Positions 1 to 8,280 of a stretch of 34,289 nucleotides of DNA are shown here, piece by piece. The stretch comes from a virus. The stretch is taken from positions 1 through 34,289 of the IMG/VR virus record IMGVR_UViG_3300031726_000028; one strand, 5' to 3'. Positions within the stretch are counted from its first letter, which is position 1, and each line of letters begins with the position of its first letter. Both the position numbers and the translations under genes were made by a program. The notes beneath the pieces were generated by a model, which searched no databases, was not told the DNA's origin, and saw only the letters and a list, made by a program, of their open reading frames with translations.

Positions 1-313
1 ACCGGTTCGCCACCATCAGCGTGCTGGCCACATTCGAGGACGCCAGCTCCGGGCCGACGTTCGACTTGCTGGTCAGCTGGGCCAGTCCGCCGCCCAGCAC
101 GAACTGAGTGGAGAAGTCGGTGGTGATCGCCGATCCGGTCACCGCGAACAGGCACCGGATATTGAAGGTCTTATTGGCGGCGAAGGGCAGATTCACGAAG
201 TCGGCGTCATTGGTGAGGGTCAGCGAAGTGCGGTTCTCGGTGGCCGCTTTCCGGTACACCTTCACCGGGATGATGTCCGAGGCGAGGATCGTCTCGCCCG
301 CAAGCTGCGGCAT
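1..313 (-). CDS. Partial phage tail/structural protein (N-terminal 104 residues)
   Basis: Runs off the left edge; only the first 104 residues are visible, starting MPQLAGETILASDIIPVKV. An AGGAGA ribosome site lies 6 nt before the ATG, 9 nt beyond the TAG of the 927-residue minor tail gene, so it continues the tail operon. The visible part is polar and beta-rich (RTSLTLTNDADFVNLP, then TFNIRCLFAVTGSAITTDF). This type of start is familiar from proteins encoded after the large minor tail protein in actinobacterial siphoviruses, where they are usually called minor tail proteins. The exact role cannot be told from the fragment. Confidence 0.75.
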   Translation of the reverse strand, partial: MPQLAGETILASDIIPVKVYRKAATENRTSLTLTNDADFVNLPFAANKTFNIRCLFAVTGSAITTDFSTQFVLGGGLAQLTSKSNVGPELASSNVASTLMVANR

Positions 314-322
314 GGTCTTCTC

Positions 323-3106
323 CTAGATGGCGTAGACGGCGGGCTGGAACAGTTCGACCACCGTGTTGATCGTCTGCGCTTTCACGACCCCGTTCACGGA
401 GCGGGTGATCGACGAGAACGTCTGCGGGCTGGACGTTCCCGAGATCGCACCCACCGAGATTTCCTCACCGGCTAGCCGGAACAGCATGGGCATCTCGGCC
501 GGGTCCGTCGTCCACAGCGGGCCGGACGGTGTGGCCACCGACATGGACGTGGCCGACGAGCTGACCCCGGCCGCCAGAGTCGAACCGTCGCTCGAGTACT
601 TGCTGGCCGTCGAACTGGCCGCCGCCACGTAGACGCCAGGACGCCACGGTGACTCCGGCGAGCACTTGAACACGATCCGGCGCTTCTTCTGGTTGATCGT
701 CTCCGTCGTGCCCTGCACCAGCTGGGACACGTCACCGGGGGCGGTGCTGAGCGCGGGCGGGCTGGACAGGACGATCCGGTCACCCAGGTCCAGGCCGGCC
801 AGCGCGGCCGTCACCGCCGCACTGGTGTACTCCAGGCCGATCTCCACGGCCGGGAAGCGGGCCTCGTCCACGGTCCCCAGATGCACCCGCCACGACGCCT
901 GGTCGGGTAGATCGTCATCGCGGGCGACGTTGATCGACAGCGAGTCGTCGTAGGTGCCGACCCCCAGCGGCGGCGCGGCGGTCGAGAGGGTCCCCGACTG
1001 GAGCGTGTAGCGGGCCGACGAGCCGCCCGGCCGCGAAACCGTCACGTCATTGCGGGTGTTCGCATCATCCTCGGTCGGGACCAGCCCGGGCGGCAGCGAG
1101 CCGTACGGGAACGTGGCGCCCGCCGCCTGGTTGTAGAGGCTGGTGCGCGGCCGGTACGAGATCCCCAGCACCGCCCGCGACTCGCCCAGGATCCCCATGT
1201 CCGTGCCCGCGCACTCCTTCAGCAGGTCCAGCAGGTTCAGCGGCGTCTGCGGGCCCATCGCCGCCGTGTCGTCCAGGTCACCGAAGCCCTGGATCGCCAC
1301 CGACTGCTCCCGGCACAGGCGCTGGATCCGCCGGCCCGCGGTCTCGCCGACGTAGGCGTTCAGCTGCACGACCTCGGGCGACGAGAACGCGCTGATCGCC
1401 GACTCGACGGTGATGTGGCCCACCGCGACGTCCTGGTGCGAGAGCTGCACGTTCATCCGCACCCCGGTACAGCGCAGCACGGTGTTGCTCGACAGCGTGC
1501 CCGAGTTGGTCAGCCCGACGTTCGCCCCGATCGGCATCGTCGTCATCCGCCACGCGACGGTCGAGCCGGTGCCGTCCAGTTCGATCGACATGCGCAGCGG
1601 CTGGCCGTTGATCCCGAACGCCACCGCCCCGGACGTCATCAGCTGCGTACCGTCGAAGTCGTAGGCGATCAGGGTGAGAGCGCCGCCGGTGTTGTAGAGC
1701 AGGTCCCAGCGCTGCGCGGTGCCGGCGGTGTAGATCCGGCAGATGACCTTCGTGTCGATCGCACCGCCGGCCGGGACGCTGAGCAGGAACCGGACCTGGA
1801 TGTCGCCGGTGTTCGAGGCCGTGGGCAGGTTGGCGCTGAACGCGGTGCCGTTGAACTCGGGGATCGGCAGGCTGGCCACGAAGTCGCTGTTGGTCGCCAG
1901 GTTCGGGGTGCTGGTCGCCGTGTTGATCGTCATCGGCAGGACACCGGACACCGCTGAGGCCAGCACGGTCGAGCCCACCACGTCCTCGCACGGCCAGTAG
2001 GCGCGCAGGTTCGGCAGGGCGCCCAGCGTGCGGCGCAGCAGGGACTGCACCGGAGACACGCCCTGCCCGAGCCGGCGCATCACACCGGCCGCCTCGATCG
2101 CCATGAAGACGTCGCGGCCCGCGGTGTCCCAGGTCTGCGGCCAGGAGGAGACCTCGCCCCAGAAGCGGATGTCGCGGTTCGTCAGCGCCACCGAGCCGTT
2201 CAGCGTCCACAGTTTCGACGTCGAATCAGTGAACGAAGTGGCGCCCTGGGCCTGGGCGGTGAAGTCGGGGTTCGCGACAACGGTGCCACCGATGCTGTTG
2301 CGCACCTGGGCTGCGTACACGCGGCCGCGGATGATCGACCCGAAGACCGTCGAATCCGGGTTGTCCAGGACCCGCAGCGGTGCCGAGCCACTGAAGATGC
2401 TGGTGGTGCCGGCGAGCGTGCGAGTGTTCAGCAGGGTCCAGGTGCCGTTGATCGTATCCGAGGTGTAGTAGCTGTACACCCGGTTTCCTGCGCCGTCGTC
2501 GACGTCGAGGGTTACCCGGATCGCGCCGCGGCCGGTGGTGAACGGGACCGGCACCTGGGACGAGGCCGCGGTGATCGCCGTGCCGTCCGTGCTGGTGTAC
2601 AGGTTGAATGTCCCGTCGCCCCCGAACAGCACCTGGTACGACCGCTGGTTGCCGGTCTCCGTCCACTTGCCCACCAGCTCCATCGACTCACGCCACGAGT
2701 CGAGGTCGGCGTCGAACCGGATGTCGATATCGCCGGTGATGTCTAGCGCTGCCGCATCCGGCGTGCTGACGTAGGCACCGGTCACCGGGGTGTTCCCGGT
2801 CTCCGCGTTGATCACCAGCCATGAGGTGGGCGAGTCGACAGTCAGCTGCAGCGGGGCGTTGCGCCCGATCTGCCCGTAGTACTGACCGACCGGGTTGCGG
2901 GGTGAGTACTTTCCGCTGCGGTTGTCCAGGGTCAGTGTCGCGGTCGACGGCTCAGTGGTGGACGACTCGTCGGGGCGGCCCCGGTTGATGACCACATCGT
3001 CACGCCCGCGCACATCCGAGACGAGGTTGGTCGCCATCTCGGTGAGCGTGCCGGTGCCGAAGTCCAGGAACGCCCGCAGTGGGTAGGGCTCGGTGGGGAA
3101 CGCCAT
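323..3106 (-). CDS. Minor tail protein (distal-tail/baseplate type with two LamG-like regions)
   Basis: A 927-residue protein directly after the tape measure gene, which in siphoviruses is the place for distal-tail and tail-tip proteins. The N-terminus (about 1-90, LRAFLDFGTGTLTEMATN, then LTLDNRSGKYSP) resembles distal tail domains. Residues about 115-290 look like a LamG/concanavalin-like beta sandwich (ALDITGDIDIRFDADLDSW, WTLLNTRTL). A second such region follows at about 365-590 (LRAYWPCEDVVGST, then DIQVRFLLSVPAGGA). Such domains often bind glycans, so host-surface contact is a reasonable inference. It starts with a TGATG one-base overlap on the tape measure stop and ends with TAG just before the next tail gene. 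Family level is sure; the receptor is unknown. Confidence 0.85.
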   Translation of the reverse strand: MAFPTEPYPLRAFLDFGTGTLTEMATNLVSDVRGRDDVVINRGRPDESSTTEPSTATLTLDNRSGKYSPRNPVGQYYGQIGRNAPLQLTVDSPTSWLVINAETGNTPVTGAYVSTPDAAALDITGDIDIRFDADLDSWRESMELVGKWTETGNQRSYQVLFGGDGTFNLYTSTDGTAITAASSQVPVPFTTGRGAIRVTLDVDDGAGNRVYSYYTSDTINGTWTLLNTRTLAGTTSIFSGSAPLRVLDNPDSTVFGSIIRGRVYAAQVRNSIGGTVVANPDFTAQAQGATSFTDSTSKLWTLNGSVALTNRDIRFWGEVSSWPQTWDTAGRDVFMAIEAAGVMRRLGQGVSPVQSLLRRTLGALPNLRAYWPCEDVVGSTVLASAVSGVLPMTINTATSTPNLATNSDFVASLPIPEFNGTAFSANLPTASNTGDIQVRFLLSVPAGGAIDTKVICRIYTAGTAQRWDLLYNTGGALTLIAYDFDGTQLMTSGAVAFGINGQPLRMSIELDGTGSTVAWRMTTMPIGANVGLTNSGTLSSNTVLRCTGVRMNVQLSHQDVAVGHITVESAISAFSSPEVVQLNAYVGETAGRRIQRLCREQSVAIQGFGDLDDTAAMGPQTPLNLLDLLKECAGTDMGILGESRAVLGISYRPRTSLYNQAAGATFPYGSLPPGLVPTEDDANTRNDVTVSRPGGSSARYTLQSGTLSTAAPPLGVGTYDDSLSINVARDDDLPDQASWRVHLGTVDEARFPAVEIGLEYTSAAVTAALAGLDLGDRIVLSSPPALSTAPGDVSQLVQGTTETINQKKRRIVFKCSPESPWRPGVYVAAASSTASKYSSDGSTLAAGVSSSATSMSVATPSGPLWTTDPAEMPMLFRLAGEEISVGAISGTSSPQTFSSITRSVNGVVKAQTINTVVELFQPAVYAI

Positions 3107-5352
3107 CAGCTGCGGCCTAGAGCTACCTGGACGTTGCCGCCGCCCTTGACCCGGACGGCCTTACGCATGATCGCGACGAGGAGGTCATCCATCTGTGAGC
3201 CCCCCGAGTCGATCTCGATGGACACCACCGCAGAGCTGCCACCGGCGCGGACCTGGCTCATGCCCGCGAACCGGCCGGTCTTGAGCCGCTCGACCGCGGC
3301 CTGCCCGCCGAGCCGGGCCACGTCGGCCGCGCTGAACACGTTCTCGCCGTTGGACAGCATCGCCGGAATGGAATCCGACGTGCTGGTGCCCGGGCCGCGA
3401 ATGGGGCCACCGGCAGCGTGGGCGCCGGGGGCCGTACTACCGGACGTCGTGCGGATCGTGTTGATGCCGATGGTGACGTTCTTGCCCTCAAGCGCGTTGA
3501 TCTGCCGCTGATAGCTGCGTAGGTCGCGCTCGGCCTGGGCCAGCGCGCGCTTGTCGTTCTCGGTCTTGACCTTCTTGCCCTTGAGGGTGTTGATCTTCGC
3601 CTGCGCCCGGTCGATCTCGCGTCGGAGGACGTCGGTCTTCGACGAGTTCAGGGACTGCTGGATCCGGCCCGCCGCGTCGCGCGCGTCGTTGGCCATCTTC
3701 ACGAAGCTCTTCGCCATCGGAATGTGCAGCTTCTCGGCGTACTTCGCGATCGGCCCGATCAGATCGGCGAACGCGTTCAGGAGCCTGGAGACCATGTCGG
3801 CCGCGGCCTGGTAGACGAAGCTGAACCCTTCGATCAGCAGGCCCAGACCATCGAGCAGGGCACCGACATACGGGCCGGCCAGCCGGATGAACGCAGCCCC
3901 CACGATGCCGATCACCGAGATCACGGCGACGATGTACGGCTGCATCCGGATGAACGCGTCGCCGACCCGGTCAAGGAACGGCTGCACGTGGGGGCCGACC
4001 GACTTCACGAAGTCGGAGAACGCGCCCTTGATGTTGTCGACGGCCCCCTTCGCCGCGTCCATGGGGCCGGTCAGGGAAGGGAACTTCGCCCCCAGGTTCG
4101 AGATCCAGGTGCCCGCCGACTTGAACGCGGCCGTCAGCTTCCCCCAGTTCATCACCACGAGGGTGATCGCACCGCCGAGCGCGATCAGCCAGCCGCCCGT
4201 CGCGATACCGATCACGATGGACAGGCCGGCCACGGCCGTGCGGATCTGGTTGATCGTGTCCATGTGGGCCTGCGCGTACTTCAGACCGTCGCCGAGCATC
4301 CGGAAGCCCTTGCCGGCGGCCTCGCCCGCAGACTTCATCTTGTCGAACGCCTTCTGCACGTCGGCAGCCGAGATCCGGTCGATCAGCCCGTTCAGCTTCC
4401 CCAGCGCCCACTGCGCGGCGTCGTCGAAGTTCTTGAAGCTCACCTTCGAGATGCGCCCGGCCATGTTCGCCAGCGAGATCCCCACAGCCGTCACATACGG
4501 GGCGAGCCGCTTGTAGGCATCCGCCGCGTCCCCGGCGACCTGGGCGATGACCTTCTGCCCGGACGCCGAGTTCGCCCACTTCAGCGCGAAGCTCGCCGCC
4601 TGGTTCGTCGACTTCGCGATCGAGTCCATCGCCGAACGGATCGCCGGGAAGTTCGCCTTCACAAACGCCTGCGCCAGCGGCTTCAAGCCAGCCGACGCCA
4701 GCTTCCCGACCGCGGTCGTCTGCTTCGTCCACGCAGCAGTGATCGGGCTGATCGACTTCAGCATGGCCGGGCCGGCGGCCACCACGGTTGCCTTCACCAG
4801 CAGGATGCCGGCAGCCAGCGGCACCAGCGCGGCCGCGGCCGGCGCGATCGCCTCCGCGTAATGAACCGTGGCGATCGCCAGCTTTGCGACCGCTATGCCG
4901 CCGGTGACGGCGACGCTGGCCAGAGACGCGAGCGCACCGACACCCTTCACCGCGCCGAGGGCGGCCGAGCCCAGCGAGGTGCCCAGCTTCCCCATCGTGC
5001 CGCTGAGATGGTTGGTGTCCTTGTCGACCTTCTTCGTGGTCTCACTGGTCTTCTTCTCGGCGACGTCGAGCTTCTCGACCTTGTCCTTGGCCTCGTCGAC
5101 CTTCACGGACGCTGCGTCCATGACCTTGCTCAGATTCAGCTGGGCGGCCGACAGTTTGGCCGAGGCCTCACGCGCCTGCAGTGAGCCTTTCTCGTATTTC
5201 GTTTCCGCGTCGGTCGCCCGCTTGGTGGCTCTTTCCACCCGCAGGTTCGCGGCCTCGATCTTGAGGGCCGTCTCCTGCGCGGCCCGGGCCATCTTGTCGA
5301 ACCCCGAGTTGTCGCCGTGGGAGGTGATATCGAATGACAGATCGTCAGCCAT
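3106..5352 (-). CDS. Tape measure protein
   Basis: A 748-residue protein that sets tail length and is ejected with the DNA. The N-terminal 20-115 region is a long charged helix rich in K, E, A and D (a probable coiled coil). Hydrophobic Ala/Gly/Val stretches follow at about 128-200, 370-405 and 470-515. A second charged helix lies near 590-630, and the C-terminus is Gly/Ser-rich (ARLGGQAAVERLKTGRF, motif common near the end of actinophage tape measures). It follows the frameshifted chaperone pair, as the family always does. At about 0.15 nm per residue, a known rule for tape measures, the tail would be near 110 nm. Start is ATG at 5352, three bases after the TAG of the chaperone extension. 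Confidence 0.93.
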   Translation of the reverse strand: MADDLSFDITSHGDNSGFDKMARAAQETALKIEAANLRVERATKRATDAETKYEKGSLQAREASAKLSAAQLNLSKVMDAASVKVDEAKDKVEKLDVAEKKTSETTKKVDKDTNHLSGTMGKLGTSLGSAALGAVKGVGALASLASVAVTGGIAVAKLAIATVHYAEAIAPAAAALVPLAAGILLVKATVVAAGPAMLKSISPITAAWTKQTTAVGKLASAGLKPLAQAFVKANFPAIRSAMDSIAKSTNQAASFALKWANSASGQKVIAQVAGDAADAYKRLAPYVTAVGISLANMAGRISKVSFKNFDDAAQWALGKLNGLIDRISAADVQKAFDKMKSAGEAAGKGFRMLGDGLKYAQAHMDTINQIRTAVAGLSIVIGIATGGWLIALGGAITLVVMNWGKLTAAFKSAGTWISNLGAKFPSLTGPMDAAKGAVDNIKGAFSDFVKSVGPHVQPFLDRVGDAFIRMQPYIVAVISVIGIVGAAFIRLAGPYVGALLDGLGLLIEGFSFVYQAAADMVSRLLNAFADLIGPIAKYAEKLHIPMAKSFVKMANDARDAAGRIQQSLNSSKTDVLRREIDRAQAKINTLKGKKVKTENDKRALAQAERDLRSYQRQINALEGKNVTIGINTIRTTSGSTAPGAHAAGGPIRGPGTSTSDSIPAMLSNGENVFSAADVARLGGQAAVERLKTGRFAGMSQVRAGGSSAVVSIEIDSGGSQMDDLLVAIMRKAVRVKGGGNVQVALGRS

Positions 5353-5354
5353 CG

Positions 5355-5788
5355 CTATTTCACCCCCTCACGAATGTCGTTGATCGCGTCGGCGTACAGG
5401 GTGAAATCCCAGAGGGTCAGCCGGTCCACATCCCAGGGTTTAAGCCCTAGATGGCGGGCGAAGTCGGCGAGGTAGTCGGTTCGGAGGTCTCCGAGGAATC
5501 GTCCGCCGTAGCGGGCGAGCCGCTCGGCGACGGGGCCGGGGGGACCGCATCAGCCCCGTCGCCCTCGTCGACGATCTGGAAGTCGTCGGAGTCGAACTGG
5601 CCGAGCTGCTCCCAGGACAGGAGCGCCGGGTCCACCCTGCGCACCGCCCAGAAGATCCCCGCGCGAACAGACCTCGTATCCGACCAGTCCTTTATCTGCT
5701 GATGGACCTGATCCTCGACGAACTCGATCTCTGCGAAGATCGGCTTCTCGACCATCGGGAATTCACGGCCCTGCCAAACGAACTTCAC
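5355..5788 (-). CDS. Tail assembly chaperone, long form made by minus-1 frameshift (gpGT-like)
   Basis: Predicted 144-residue product: residues 1-84 are shared with the short form, then the ribosome slips back one base on C CCC CCG and reads 60 more residues to a TAG at 5355-5357. The extension reads GPVAERLARYGGRFLGDL and later WDVDRLTLWDFTLY, a well-formed sequence that has no start of its own and exactly fills the space up to the tape measure gene. This is the conserved gpG/gpGT strategy of siphovirus tails: both forms bind the tape measure protein and recruit tail tube subunits. The slip site, the coding extension and the position are seen directly; expression level is not. Confidence 0.85.
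5447..5788 (-). CDS. Tail assembly chaperone, short form (gpG-like)
   Basis: The unshifted product has 113 residues. It starts MKFVWQGREFPMVEKP on a GTG at 5788. Residues 1-70 look like a compact domain (AEIEFVEDQVHQQIKDWSDT), and after the slip site the zero-frame tail turns into low-complexity Pro/Ser/Thr, as expected for an out-of-frame or spacer end. It lies between the gp10-like protein and the tape measure, the fixed place of this gene in siphoviruses. No strong Shine-Dalgarno is visible, so translation is probably coupled to the gene upstream, which ends 8 nt earlier. Confidence 0.85.
   Translation of the reverse strand: MKFVWQGREFPMVEKPIFAEIEFVEDQVHQQIKDWSDTRSVRAGIFWAVRRVDPALLSWEQLGQFDSDDFQIVDEGDGADAVPPAPSPSGSPATADDSSETSEPTTSPTSPAI
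5537..5543 (-). promoter_or_regulatory. Minus-1 ribosomal slippery site C CCC CCG
   Basis: On the minus strand the zero-frame codons are GTC CCC CCG (residues 82-84 of the chaperone). The heptamer C CCC CCG fits the canonical X XXY YYZ pattern, so both tRNAs can re-pair after a one-base backward slip. Reading on in the minus-1 frame gives 60 codons that end at 5355. This is the only run of this kind in the gene and it sits just where the sensible protein sequence changes frame. Confidence 0.85.
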
Positions 5789-5795
5789 GCGGGAA

Positions 5796-6248
5796 TCACA
5801 CGCCTTTCAATGCTTTTCTCTTGGCCGCCTGCGCGCGGGCACGCAGCGTCGGCAATTGCGCTTTCATCGGTTCCGTGAACCACCCCGGCGGCACCGACTG
5901 GAAATGCAGCGGGCCGCGACCATAGGTCAGGTGAGCGACCCGGCCACGGTTGATCGAACCCGGGTTCTTCACCGCGTTCTTGCCCGCCACCAGCCGCAGC
6001 TGGTAGTAACCGCGGGCCCGGGTCGACTTGCGGTTGATCCGGGTGCCGGCCACGACAGCAGCCAGGCCACCCCGCTTCGGCAAGCGATCGGCGCCACCCC
6101 GGGCCGCGGCCTCCAGCAGCGGCGCGGACCCTTCGATCGCGTCCCCCACGGCCCGGGTGACCACGTCCTCAGCGGACGCCTTCGCCAACCGCGCCGCCAG
6201 ATCCTCGAAGACGCGGACACCCTGCGAGAAGTCGACCTCAACCGCCAT
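5796..6248 (-). CDS. HK97 gp10-like neck/tail-completion protein (putative)
   Basis: 150 residues. The C-terminal half has the pattern familiar from actinophage HK97-gp10-like proteins: RGRVAHLTYGRGPLHF then VPPGWFTEPM, where a His/Tyr-Gly stretch is followed by PGWFT and a final helix (AQLPTLRARAQAAKRK). The N-terminal helix (FEDLAARLAKASAEDVVTRA) is typical too. Proteins of this family join head and tail or complete the tail. It is encoded downstream of the major tail protein here, a little away from the usual place before it. It overlaps the preceding gene by 11 bp and starts with ATG. The call rests on pattern and neighbourhood. Confidence 0.6.
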   Translation of the reverse strand: MAVEVDFSQGVRVFEDLAARLAKASAEDVVTRAVGDAIEGSAPLLEAAARGGADRLPKRGGLAAVVAGTRINRKSTRARGYYQLRLVAGKNAVKNPGSINRGRVAHLTYGRGPLHFQSVPPGWFTEPMKAQLPTLRARAQAAKRKALKGV

Positions 6249-6600
6249 CGAGCGCCTCCCTCAGCTTCACCGAGATCAGCAGCGCCGACGGCGACGGCCG
6301 GTCCTGCAGCGTCTTGCTGAGCTGCTCCGAGGCCGTGCACCGATGACAGCGCCCGGCGAGCTCGGCCACGTACCGTTCCTCGTTGCCCGGGTCCGTCGTC
6401 TCCTCCAGCGGGTGCGAGCAGCCCGGGCACAGGGCCGCCTCGTAGGCGACCAGATCCAGGGCGGCCTTCCGGTCCTCCTCCAGCCACTCCGGGACACCGT
6501 CGACCCGCACGCGCCCCAGGAAGATCGTGACCGGGACACCCCACGCCCGGGCCGCCTGGATGACCGCCCGGTGCGAGGGGTCGGCGACATCCAGGGCCAC
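6238..6600 (-). CDS. Small zinc-ribbon-like protein between major tail protein and gp10-like gene
   Basis: 120 residues, GTG start 6 nt after the major tail gene stop. Residues 58-61 (CPGC) and 84-87 (CHRC) form two CxxC knuckles 22 residues apart, a likely zinc site. The N-terminal part (SHRAVIQAARAWGVPVTIFLGRV) looks globular. Small cysteine-knuckle proteins of this kind occur next to tail genes in several actinobacterial phages, but I do not recognise a defined function. It could act in tail assembly or be non-structural. Confidence 0.7.
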   Translation of the reverse strand: MALDVADPSHRAVIQAARAWGVPVTIFLGRVRVDGVPEWLEEDRKAALDLVAYEAALCPGCSHPLEETTDPGNEERYVAELAGRCHRCTASEQLSKTLQDRPSPSALLISVKLREALDGG

Positions 6601-6606
6601 CGGCGG

Positions 6607-7086
6607 TTAGGCGACGGTGGCGCGCTGGTTCGGCTGCGGCGACACGAAGAACGGCACCTCGTACTTGTGCAGCTCGTTCGGCGCCGGGTCCAGGTCCTTC
6701 ACCCCGCCGCACTGGCCCGGGTACACCTCACACGCCTGGCTCGTCGCCCACGCCGTGCTCGAGGTGATGTCCCGGCGGACCACGATGTTCGTCGCGAACC
6801 CGTAGACCAGGGTGTTGTAGACGGTGTCGGATCCCGTCTGCTTCTTCAGCCGCAGCGCGGTACCAGACAGGGCGATACGGCCCGGCAGTTGCGTGGTGTA
6901 CGTCGAGTTGATCGCGGACGTGTCCACGGTGCCGGTGTCCGGCTGGAAACCGATCAGGCCATCCGGAGTCACCAGGGAGGACAGGTCCACCCCGGCGTTC
7001 AGCTCGGCCACGGTCGGGGAAGCAATGTTCGCGATGGTGGGCACGCTGTAAATACGAGTCCGCCCGTCCGCAATTGAGTCGGCCAC
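6607..7086 (-). CDS. Major tail (tube) protein
   Basis: 159 residues, GTG start with an AAGGAG ribosome site. The sequence is beta-rich and resembles actinophage tail tube subunits: TRIYSVPTIANIASPTVAELNAGVDLS at the start, a central TGTVDTSAINSTYTTQLPG, and RRDITSSTAWATSQACEVYPGQCG near the end. These tube proteins polymerise around the tape measure. The position before the chaperone genes supports the call. It is preceded by an HNH endonuclease gene, a common insertion point for mobile endonucleases next to abundant virion genes. Confidence 0.88.
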   Translation of the reverse strand: MADSIADGRTRIYSVPTIANIASPTVAELNAGVDLSSLVTPDGLIGFQPDTGTVDTSAINSTYTTQLPGRIALSGTALRLKKQTGSDTVYNTLVYGFATNIVVRRDITSSTAWATSQACEVYPGQCGGVKDLDPAPNELHKYEVPFFVSPQPNQRATVA

Positions 7087-7101
7087 GGTTCGCTCCTTAG
7101 G

Positions 7102-7521
7102 TCAGGCCGCCCATGACGGCACTTGGTCTTTCGCTTCCCGTCGGCGTGCGCGACGGTCGTTGACTTTTTGCGTGACTGGCTCCAGATGCCAGGGATTCAC
7201 GCAGGCTCGGTTCTCGCAGAGGTGATCAATCACCAGCCCCGTCGGGATTTCTGCCCGAAAGAATTGGTATGACCACCGATGCGGTAGGTGGCTCTGACCT
7301 CGCGCGGGGTTGAACTTGATTCCGTAGCCGTCGGGGCGAAGACGCCACCAGATCCAGCACCCCTTCGTGCCCTTGCTGACGTGAGCGAAGAACCGCTCAT
7401 CAACAGTCGGCGGCACCGGTGTGGGCGTGCCCTTGAGGTACCAGCGCTGATAGTGGAAGTAGCACCAACCGCGTGCCCGATGACGTCGCAGGCAGCCTTT
7501 GACTGAACACGTACCCTGCAT
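7102..7521 (-). CDS. HNH homing-type endonuclease (HNH_3-like) with N-terminal zinc knuckle
   Basis: 139 residues. C5, C10, C20 and H23 form a zinc knuckle typical of phage homing endonucleases. The nuclease core at 81-115 shows H81 (PHRWSYQFF), then IDHLCENRACVNPWHLEPV with the Asp-His pair D99-H100, Cys 102 and 107, N109 and H112: the ββα-metal fold. The final basic tail may bind DNA. The gene sits between a small head-tail gene and the major tail gene with 15 nt to the latter, so it interrupts the late operon without disrupting a reading frame. An AAGGAG ribosome site lies 8 nt before the ATG. A nested hairpin lies 40-75 nt upstream. Confidence 0.9.
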   Translation of the reverse strand: MQGTCSVKGCLRRHRARGWCYFHYQRWYLKGTPTPVPPTVDERFFAHVSKGTKGCWIWWRLRPDGYGIKFNPARGQSHLPHRWSYQFFRAEIPTGLVIDHLCENRACVNPWHLEPVTQKVNDRRARRREAKDQVPSWAA

Positions 7522-7560
7522 CGCAGGTCTCCTTCTCGCGGCAATCGAGTGGGTGACTCA

Positions 7561-7596
7561 GGGACCGCTCGGAGCTCGTAACTCCGATGCGGTCCC
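7561..7596 (-). promoter_or_regulatory. Nested hairpin between gene 7605-7958 and the HNH gene
   Basis: Arms 7561-7568 and 7589-7596 pair over 8 bp (GGGACCGC/GCGGTCCC). Directly inside, 7569-7574 and 7582-7587 pair over 6 bp, with one bulged base and a 7-nt loop. It starts 8 nt after the upstream stop. No T-run follows, so it is not a classical terminator. It could be a processing, attenuating or translation-control element of the HNH gene. No clear pairing to that gene's ribosome site is visible, unlike at the other endonuclease genes. Confidence 0.55.
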
Positions 7597-7604
7597 GCTC
7601 TGTC

Positions 7605-7958
7605 TCAGGTGTCGTTCTCGCCGTCCTTCGGCGGCGTGCTGGCCTTCTTGGACGGCTTCGGGGGCGGTTCTTCCTCGGGGGCTTCCGGGAGCAGCCACCC
7701 GGCGTCGGCGGCGCCCTTGATGGCGTCCGGGTGGTTCGGGAAGTCGTGCACCGCACCGGTCACCGAGTGCGTGAGCGACACCCACTGGGTGTCGGCCGCG
7801 GCATCGCCCCGGGGTGGAACGAACGGCGTGGGCGCCGGCGCGTCGACCTTCACCCAGCCGCGCGCCTCGTAGAACTCGGCCACGCCCGGCTCGTCCGGGA
7901 ACTCCACCGGCCCGGAACTGATCGCCTTGTTCTCCATGAAGATCATGAGGTCAGCCAT
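7605..7958 (-). CDS. Unknown phage protein with acidic/Pro-Lys tail
   Basis: 117 residues from the ATG at 7958, which overlaps the previous gene by 16 bp; an upstream extension in the same frame is Arg-rich shadow sequence. It starts MADLMIFMENKAISSGPVEF. A motif pair FYEARGWVKVD and MASGWFG-like counterpart DAIKGAADAGWLLPEAPE suggests two short related helices ending in GW. The last 25 residues are low complexity (EEEPPPKPSKKAS). It sits in the head-tail joining region. I do not recognise the family. Confidence 0.65.
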   Translation of the reverse strand: MADLMIFMENKAISSGPVEFPDEPGVAEFYEARGWVKVDAPAPTPFVPPRGDAAADTQWVSLTHSVTGAVHDFPNHPDAIKGAADAGWLLPEAPEEEPPPKPSKKASTPPKDGENDT

Positions 7959-8269
7959 TCGCCTGTGACGCCGGTCAGGGCGCCGCTGAACGCGACAGCG
8001 ACCAGGCCGTTTGAGCCAGCCAGCGTCTGAGGTACCCGGATGAACCGTTCCTCCGTGGACGCCATAGCGATGGCCAGCACGGCCGCGGCGGTACCGGACG
8101 GCGTGGTTCCGGGATCGGTCCACGTGATCGTGGTCGTTGTGCCCGTGGTCTTGATGTGCAGGATCAGGTCGTCGGCCGGCGCGACGGTCTCCGACGACAA
8201 CGGGACCGCCATCGCCGAGACGGTTCCGCCGGGCGTGGACCCGATCGCCTTCACTGCTGGTAGCGCCAT
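7943..8269 (-). CDS. Small beta-rich structural-type protein
   Basis: 108 residues starting MALPAVKAIGSTPGG on an ATG at 8269 with a GGAGAT ribosome site 6 nt upstream; the longer in-frame start at 8314 overlaps the tail terminator and lacks a ribosome site. The sequence is Thr/Val/Ala-rich with alternating beta patterns (ILHIKTTGTTTTITWTDPG, RFIRVPQTLAGSNGLVAVAF), like small phage virion proteins. It lies between the tail terminator and the major tail protein, so a head-tail junction or tail role is likely. No family recognised. Confidence 0.65.
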   Translation of the reverse strand: MALPAVKAIGSTPGGTVSAMAVPLSSETVAPADDLILHIKTTGTTTTITWTDPGTTPSGTAAAVLAIAMASTEERFIRVPQTLAGSNGLVAVAFSGALTGVTGEWLTS

Positions 8270-8280
8270 GCTGGATCTCC

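Noticed and set aside
1278-2210. Minus-strand frame of 310 codons inside the minor tail gene
   Set aside because: Out-of-frame with the tail protein, Arg/Pro/His-rich composition, no ribosome site.
3724-5184. Long plus-strand open frame opposite the tape measure gene (486 codons)
   Set aside because: Arg/Asp/Gly-rich mirror sequence of a well-supported minus-strand gene; high third-position G/C makes antisense frames open. Same reasoning applies to plus frames at 1415-1957, 6028-7077, 12606-13721, 15301-16728, 17241-18785 and 22382-23389.
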